DNA of 10,295 nt, from NCBI GenBank assembly GCA_001564135.1, contig LKNH01000075.1, positions 1 through 10,295 of the forward strand, in the 5' to 3' direction. The notes under the pieces were generated by a model, which saw only the letters and a list, made by a program, of their open reading frames with translations, searched no databases and was not told the origin of the DNA. This document shows positions 7,655-10,295 of the stretch, piece after piece; the first letter of the stretch is position 1; the number at the start of each line of letters is the position of its first letter. The DNA comes from Halobacteriaceae archaeon Tc-Br11_E2g27 (GTDB taxonomy: Archaea; Halobacteriota; Halobacteria; Halobacteriales; Haloarculaceae). Position numbers and translations under genes: made by a program.

Positions 7655-7659
7655 GGAGG
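7655..7659 (+). promoter_or_regulatory. Shine-Dalgarno sequence of sod
   Basis: GGAGG sits seven bases before the ATG at 7667 and fixes that start. It is the only first-in-transcript gene in the window with a clear ribosome-binding site; the others look leaderless. Confidence 0.7.
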
Positions 7660-7666
7660 GATTACA

Positions 7667-8278
7667 ATGTCAGAACATTCAGAACCAGAGCTACCTGAGC
7701 TTCCATACGATTACGACGCACTCGAACCGCATATCTCCGAACAAGTGGTCACGTGGCATCACGACACGCACCATCAGGGCTACGTAAACGGCCTCGCTTC
7801 CGCAGAGGAGACACTTGCTGACAACCGTGAAGCAGGTGACTTCGGCAGCAGCGGTGGCGCAATGCGAAGCGTGACCCACAACGGTGCCGGTCATTATCTC
7901 CACACGCTGTTCTGGGAGAATATGCACCCGAACGGTGGCGGCGAACCAGAGGGTGACCTGCGTGACCGTATCGAGGAGGATTTCGGTTCCTACGAGGGCT
8001 GGAAAGGAGAGTTCGAGGCAGCAGCAGGCGCAGCCGGTGGCTGGGCACTGCTCGTGTACGACCCGGTTGCCAAACAGCTCCGAAATGTTGTCGTCGACAA
8101 ACACGACCAGGGCGCACTCTGGGGCTCACACCCAATTCTCGCGCTGGACGTCTGGGAACACTCGTACTATTACGATTACGGCCCAGACCGTGGCAGCTTC
8201 ATTGACGCCTTCTTTGAGGTCGTCAACTGGGACAAAGTCGCAGACGAGTACCAGACCTGTCTCGGTCACTTCGAATAA
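7667..8278 (+). CDS. sod: Superoxide dismutase, Fe/Mn family
   Basis: This 203-residue enzyme dismutates superoxide to O2 and H2O2 in the cytoplasm. The metal ligands are visible: H31 in WHHDTHHQGYV, H79 in GHYLHTLFW, and D161 and H165 in LDVWEHSYY. H35 and Y39 are the gateway pair. Length is normal for the family. By alignment with DKHDQGALWG, the outer-sphere residue that is Gln in bacterial Mn enzymes (Q146 in E. coli SodA) appears to be His146. His at this place is known in mycobacterial and some cambialistic enzymes. The haloarchaeal enzyme is usually regarded as manganese-containing, but the metal cannot be read from sequence. It has its own promoter and ribosome-binding site, diverges from topA, and is followed by a T-rich terminator before the universal stress protein gene. 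Confidence 0.96.
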   Translation: MSEHSEPELPELPYDYDALEPHISEQVVTWHHDTHHQGYVNGLASAEETLADNREAGDFGSSGGAMRSVTHNGAGHYLHTLFWENMHPNGGGEPEGDLRDRIEEDFGSYEGWKGEFEAAAGAAGGWALLVYDPVAKQLRNVVVDKHDQGALWGSHPILALDVWEHSYYYDYGPDRGSFIDAFFEVVNWDKVADEYQTCLGHFE

Positions 8279-8305
8279 GCGCTGAGTCAGTTGCAAGCAT
8301 TCTCA

Positions 8306-8311
8306 TTTTTT
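8306..8311 (+). terminator. T-rich terminator after sod
   Basis: A T6 run lies 28 bases after the sod stop codon, in a short AT-rich patch. It is consistent with an archaeal oligo-T terminator and suggests that sod and the stress protein gene are separate transcripts. Confidence 0.5.
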
Positions 8312-8362
8312 CACCTCCTGCGAGCGACTGCGATGGGACAGCAGGCAGCCATTAGTGAGAAC

Positions 8363-8369
8363 AGTAAAG
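8363..8369 (+). promoter_or_regulatory. Putative TATA box of the universal stress protein gene
   Basis: AGTAAAG is centred 27-28 bases before the ATG at 8394. The match to the TATA consensus is modest, but the spacing equals that of other leaderless genes in the window and no Shine-Dalgarno sequence is present. Confidence 0.35.
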
Positions 8370-8370
8370 C

Positions 8371-8391
8371 CATCGACGAGCAAAGTCGATG
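8371..8391 (+). promoter_or_regulatory. Inverted repeat between TATA box and start codon (possible operator)
   Basis: CATCGAC (8371-8377) and GTCGATG (8385-8391) form a perfect 7-bp inverted repeat with a seven-base spacer. It lies directly between the putative TATA box and the ATG at 8394. A protein bound here would block RNA polymerase entry, as with many archaeal repressors. If transcription starts further upstream, it would instead form a hairpin next to the start codon. Confidence 0.5.
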
Positions 8392-8393
8392 AT

Positions 8394-8819
8394 ATGTACG
8401 ACACAATTCTGGTCGCAACAGATAGCAGCGACACATCCCGCGCAGCGTTAGCGCATGCGGTTGCCCTCGCGGATACCACAGATGCGACTGTTCACGTCGT
8501 TACTGTGCTTGAAGTCCAGGACAATCCTATGAAATTCGGCATCGGCGAAGTTGATGCGCTCAACGATGCCGCGGCAGACCTACTGGACGAAATTCTCGGC
8601 GCACACGAAGGAAGAGACGTTGACCTCAAGGCGGAGATTCTCCGTGGGAAGCCCGCAGCCACGCTGCTGGAGTATGCAGAGGAGGTCGATGCTGACCTGA
8701 TTGTCGCCGGGCAACAGGGTGCAGGCAGCATTACGGGAACGCTCGTTGGGAGTACAACGGACCGACTCGCTCGATTGACAGACAGGCCGCTCACGATTGT
8801 TCCTGCTGACGAGTCCTAA
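8394..8819 (+). CDS. Universal stress protein, UspA family, ATP-binding type
   Basis: This 141-residue single-domain protein starts with the strand YDTILVATD (2-10), whose Asp contacts ATP in related structures. Near the C-terminus it has GQQGAGSITGTLVGST (106-121), which fits the G-x2-G-x9-G-S/T nucleotide-binding motif of ATP-binding Usp proteins (G106, G109, G119, S120). Such proteins form dimers and act in stress responses; no specific partner is indicated. An upstream in-frame ATG at 8355 exists, but MYDTIL is the usual family start and follows the TATA box by 27 bases. It lies downstream of sod, a plausible stress neighbour, but with its own promoter. It converges with NOB1 only 12 bases after its stop. 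Confidence 0.93.
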   Translation: MYDTILVATDSSDTSRAALAHAVALADTTDATVHVVTVLEVQDNPMKFGIGEVDALNDAAADLLDEILGAHEGRDVDLKAEILRGKPAATLLEYAEEVDADLIVAGQQGAGSITGTLVGSTTDRLARLTDRPLTIVPADES

Positions 8820-8831
8820 CCGCGCTGTTCC

Positions 8832-9290
8832 TTAATTTGGATTTTTTCGAGCCAGACCGCTCCCACAGACGGGACAGCGGTCGTGATTGTCGTCGAACTC
8901 CCGGCCACAACCCTGGCACTGGAAGGTCCAGGTTCGCTGTTCGTCGATACCATCACGTGCGATGAGTTCGACAGCGACGTTCAACTTATCCGCGACGTTT
9001 TGCATCGCGTAGTCATCGGTGACGAGTTCAGCATCGAGTTCGAAGGCGGTGGCGATTAACCTGATATCCGTCCGAGAGAGTTCGTCGAAATCCCCCGTCT
9101 CCCGAGCCGCTCGTTCGATGCGTTCGACTGTTTCACCGTCCGGGATATGCATGTGCATCCCCGAGCCTTCGAGCGCATCGAACCGATAAGCGCTTTCATC
9201 TTCGAGTTCCTCGCGTACCATCGGTATCGAGGCAATCTGACTGTCCGTGTGAAAATCGTGGATGAACGCAGAAGCGTCTAGAACGTACAT
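8832..9290 (-). CDS. nob1: NOB1-type rRNA maturation endonuclease (PIN domain plus zinc ribbon)
   Basis: This 152-residue protein has an N-terminal PIN nuclease domain and a C-terminal zinc ribbon, the architecture of NOB1, which cuts the 3' end of 16S (18S) rRNA in late small-subunit maturation. Candidate metal-binding acids are D5 in YVLDASAFI, E27 or E28 in VREEL, D75 in SRTDIRLIATA and D92/D93 in VTDDYAMQN. The zinc ribbon has C125/C128 and C139/C142. The length is typical of the archaeal protein. It is the second gene of a minus-strand unit, six bases after the PRC-barrel gene, with no obvious Shine-Dalgarno sequence, so it is probably translated by coupling. A T6 run inside its 3' end (8842-8847, plus strand) may end transcripts of the converging stress protein gene. 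A VapC-like toxin is unlikely given the ribbon and genomic setting. Confidence 0.9.
   Translation of the reverse strand: MYVLDASAFIHDFHTDSQIASIPMVREELEDESAYRFDALEGSGMHMHIPDGETVERIERAARETGDFDELSRTDIRLIATAFELDAELVTDDYAMQNVADKLNVAVELIARDGIDEQRTWTFQCQGCGREFDDNHDRCPVCGSGLARKNPN
8842..8847 (+). terminator. T-rich terminator of the universal stress protein gene
   Basis: A T6 run lies 23 bases after the stress-protein stop codon, inside the antisense 3' end of NOB1. The two convergent transcripts are therefore likely to overlap by a few tens of bases. Inferred from sequence only. Confidence 0.4.
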
Positions 9291-9296
9291 TCGGAA

Positions 9297-9536
9297 TTAC
9301 CGTTCAATAATCATGTGGTCTTTGACAGCCTGGACACGGTTGACCGGAATGAGAGTTCGACCACTCCCATCGGTCTCGAACTCATCGCCTGCATAGGTTT
9401 CGTGGGTGTTAATCACCAGGTTCTTGAGACGACCAGTTTCCAAATCCATCGTAATATTGTACAACATGCCAAGCTCCGCACCGTCGGAGCCCATCACGGC
9501 TTTACCGGAGAGGTTTTCCGCGAGTATCTCTGCCAT
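9297..9536 (-). CDS. PRC-barrel domain protein (possible CdpB-type cell-division factor)
   Basis: This 79-residue protein is essentially one PRC-barrel domain. The pattern LSGKAVMGSDGAELGMLYNITMD with ETGRLKNLVI and the closing LIPVNRVQAVKDHMII are typical of the fold: a small beta-barrel first known from photosynthetic reaction-centre H subunits and found in the ribosome-maturation factor RimM. Short haloarchaeal PRC-barrel proteins called CdpB act with SepF in FtsZ-based cell division, and from memory this one resembles that group, but I cannot verify it. It is the first gene of a minus-strand unit and lies six bases before NOB1. An AT-rich stretch near 9558-9567 could be its TATA box. The ATG at 9536 fits the family start. 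Confidence 0.85.
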   Translation of the reverse strand: MAEILAENLSGKAVMGSDGAELGMLYNITMDLETGRLKNLVINTHETYAGDEFETDGSGRTLIPVNRVQAVKDHMIIER

Positions 9537-9595
9537 ACCCTCCTGTTCTTGGCCCGACTAATTGAATCTTACCGTTGTTTGGAGATAGATACCAG

Positions 9596-9616
9596 TATCA
9601 AACCCCTGTTTTGATA
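9596..9616. repeat. Inverted repeat over the promoter of the zinc-ribbon/Hsp20 unit
   Basis: TATCAAA (9596-9602) and TTTGATA (9610-9616) form a perfect 7-bp inverted repeat with a seven-base spacer. The right arm coincides with the AT-rich TTTTGATA box centred about 27 bases before the ATG at 9641, so a bound regulator could occlude the promoter. The left arm faces the divergent PRC-barrel gene. Confidence 0.5.
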
Positions 9617-9640
9617 GCCTCCCAACTCCTATATCCAGAT

Positions 9641-9799
9641 ATGCCAAAGACTTTGGAAGTCGTCTGTACTGACGATGGATGCGAACTCGATATGTTCGAA
9701 CTCCATTACACGTACGATATGCCCGATTCAGTCGGTGTGACTGACTTTTCCTGTCCGTACTGTGGTGAGACAGCACCCCTCGAGGAGATTGAGCTATGA
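9641..9799 (+). CDS. Small haloarchaeal zinc-ribbon protein of unknown function
   Basis: This 52-residue protein has two cysteine pairs, C9/C14 and C38/C41, the second in a CPYCG knuckle, so it probably binds one zinc ion. Between them is an unusual conserved-looking stretch, LDMFELHYTYDMP (16-28). It resembles a family of tiny haloarchaeal hypothetical proteins (I believe a DUF, possibly DUF7559, from memory). The ATG at 9641 is chosen because it begins the cysteine domain and lies 27 bases after an AT-rich box; the open frame extends further upstream without homology. The stop overlaps the start of the Hsp20-like gene by four bases (ATGA), indicating translational coupling. No function is known. 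Small zinc proteins are common and often important in haloarchaea. Confidence 0.85.
   Translation: MPKTLEVVCTDDGCELDMFELHYTYDMPDSVGVTDFSCPYCGETAPLEEIEL
9784..9787 (+). promoter_or_regulatory. Shine-Dalgarno sequence of the Hsp20-like gene
   Basis: GGAG, within GAGGAGAT at the end of the zinc-ribbon gene, is eight bases before the ATG at 9796. It supports that start for the second gene of the unit and complements the ATGA overlap. Confidence 0.5.
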
Positions 9800-10179
9800 G
9801 ACAGACTATCGCTGATTCGGTTGAAGAGCTGGTTTATGAAACGCTTGGGCAAGGACTGAGCAGAAGCCAGGAGTGCAAACCACTTCCGGTTGACCTGCTT
9901 GAAAACGATGAGGAGTTCCTGCTTGTGTTCGATGCACCAGGCGCAAGCGCTCGGGATATCCAGATTGACTACGACGATGGAACTGTCTCCGTTCGGGTCG
10001 ACCGATTTCGTGATTACTATGACGAGTATGAACTGCAGGTCCCCGGTCGAGGGTTGACGCTACGTGGTACGGCCTCGCTTCCTGGCGATGCCCACGTTGA
10101 CCCCGAACAAGCCCGTGCAACGCTGACAGAGACCGGAACTGTCCAGATATTCCTGCCGAAAGTGAACGTTTCAGAGTGA
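9796..10179 (+). CDS. Hsp20/alpha-crystallin-like protein
   Basis: This 127-residue protein resembles small heat-shock proteins, ATP-independent chaperones that hold unfolding proteins. The alpha-crystallin-like part covers about 30-122. It starts LPVDLLENDEEFLLVFDAPGA (31-51, like the VDLxExxxxxxxxxDLPG of the family), continues with DIQIDYDDGTVSVRV (54-68), and ends with RATLTETGTVQIFLPK (107-122), which resembles the ATLxNGVLxVxLPK end block. The usual C-terminal I-x-I/V oligomerisation motif is not evident, and only five residues follow LPK. The start overlaps the stop of the zinc-ribbon gene (ATGA) and has a Shine-Dalgarno sequence. The TGA stop seems to be part of the end of an IS200/IS605-type element, so the native C-terminus may have been altered. 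The family call is likely; the subgroup is uncertain. Confidence 0.75.
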   Translation: MRQTIADSVEELVYETLGQGLSRSQECKPLPVDLLENDEEFLLVFDAPGASARDIQIDYDDGTVSVRVDRFRDYYDEYELQVPGRGLTLRGTASLPGDAHVDPEQARATLTETGTVQIFLPKVNVSE

Positions 10180-10231
10180 ACTACCCCCGCCTACTCGCTC
10201 GCGCTGACGCGCTCGCTCCTTGAGGCAGGGG
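10177..10231 (-). mobile_element. Terminal hairpin (right end) of an IS200/IS605 (IS1341-type) element
   Basis: TGAACTACCCCC at 10177-10188 is, from memory, a very recurrent end sequence of haloarchaeal IS200/IS605 elements. CCCCCGCCT (10184-10192) pairs with AGGCAGGGG (10223-10231) with one C/A mismatch, enclosing an inner CGCG-CTGA-CGCG stem (10200-10211). A subterminal hairpin just after tnpB is the standard right end of this family. The element would extend rightward beyond the window, with its outer end at about 10177-10180. Confidence 0.6.
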
Positions 10232-10295
10232 CTTCCGTCGAAGGTTCCTCCATATCCGAGAGGCTTATTCGACGTGGGACGTCCACAGCCCGCTC
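10191..10295 (-). CDS. 3' end of a probable tnpB-type (IS1341/OrfB) gene, truncated by window
   Basis: A minus-strand frame is open from the right edge to a TAG at 10191-10193, giving 34 residues that end EEPSTEAPASRSERVSASE. The tail overlaps the IS-end hairpin, as tnpB 3' ends do. Haloarchaeal TnpB proteins often end in low-complexity Ser/Glu/Arg tails encoded by this hairpin region. None of the catalytic RuvC or zinc-finger parts lie in the window, so the assignment rests on the hairpin and position. The gene could also be a decayed copy. If intact it would encode an RNA-guided endonuclease of the TnpB family. Confidence 0.5.
   Translation of the reverse strand, partial: ERAVDVPRRISLSDMEEPSTEAPASRSERVSASE

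Larger units (their letters stand above)
10177..10295 (-). ncRNA. Possible omegaRNA / sense-overlapping transcript at the tnpB 3' end
   Basis: IS1341-type tnpB genes in haloarchaea produce sense-overlapping RNAs from their 3' ends, and TnpB uses such an RNA (omegaRNA) whose guide is the sequence just outside the element end. The hairpin at 10184-10231 would be the 3' part of the scaffold. The 5' limit lies outside the window. Inferred from position and structure only. Confidence 0.35.

Noticed and set aside
8333..8392. A 19-codon ATG frame ending one base before the stress protein ATG (possible leader peptide)
   Set aside because: The likely promoter at 8363-8369 lies inside it, so it would not be transcribed in full, and it has no ribosome-binding site.
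8832..9290. VapC-type toxin of a toxin-antitoxin pair with the PRC-barrel gene
   Set aside because: The PIN protein has a C-terminal four-Cys ribbon as in NOB1, and the PRC-barrel protein does not resemble any antitoxin.
1..10295. CRISPR arrays, tRNA or rRNA genes, and defence islands
   Set aside because: No regularly spaced repeats, no cloverleaf-like or rRNA-like sequences, and no defence-gene motifs were seen.

Overview
The window reads as the chromosome of a halophilic archaeon (Halobacteria). The predicted proteins are strongly acidic and rich in Asp and Glu. Coding strands are GC-rich with few stop codons in other frames. Most genes that open a transcript have an AT-rich box about 27 bases before the start codon and no Shine-Dalgarno sequence, as expected for leaderless haloarchaeal mRNAs. 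Several families are archaeal or haloarchaeal: an archaeal-type CoA-synthesis adenylyltransferase, a geranylgeranyl-reductase-family flavoprotein, a NOB1 nuclease, a short PRC-barrel protein and a 52-residue zinc-ribbon protein. I cannot name the genus.

Layout, left to right. Positions 3-428 (+) are the 3' part of coaD. It converges on a geranylgeranyl-reductase-like FAD oxidoreductase at 455-1816 (-). A 236-base divergent spacer holds two back-to-back leaderless promoters and, between them, a nested inverted repeat; it leads into fumC at 2053-3462 (+). fumC converges on a carotenoid oxygenase at 3507-4922 (-), which lies just downstream of topA at 5007-7487 (-) but has its own promoter. A second divergent spacer separates topA from a Mn/Fe superoxide dismutase at 7667-8278 (+), followed by a universal stress protein at 8394-8819 (+). 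A two-gene minus-strand unit encodes a PRC-barrel protein (9297-9536) and NOB1 (8832-9290). It diverges from a plus-strand pair: a small zinc-ribbon protein (9641-9799) overlapping by four bases an Hsp20-like protein (9796-10179). At the right edge, 10180-10295 looks like the terminal hairpin and last codons of a minus-strand IS200/IS605-type (IS1341-like) element. Its end coincides with the Hsp20 stop codon.

Functionally this is mostly a core-genome neighbourhood: coenzyme A synthesis, isoprenoid lipid or quinone reduction, the TCA cycle, carotenoid or retinal metabolism, DNA topology, oxidative-stress defence, general stress, rRNA maturation and possibly cell division, and protein quality control. 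I found no CRISPR array, tRNA, rRNA or obvious defence island. The items most worth a second look are the transposon end fused to the Hsp20 gene (with an associated guide-type RNA predicted to be antisense to hsp20), the nested palindrome before fumC, the duplicated zinc module of TopA, and the PRC-barrel/NOB1 pairing. No spacer exceeds 300 bases.
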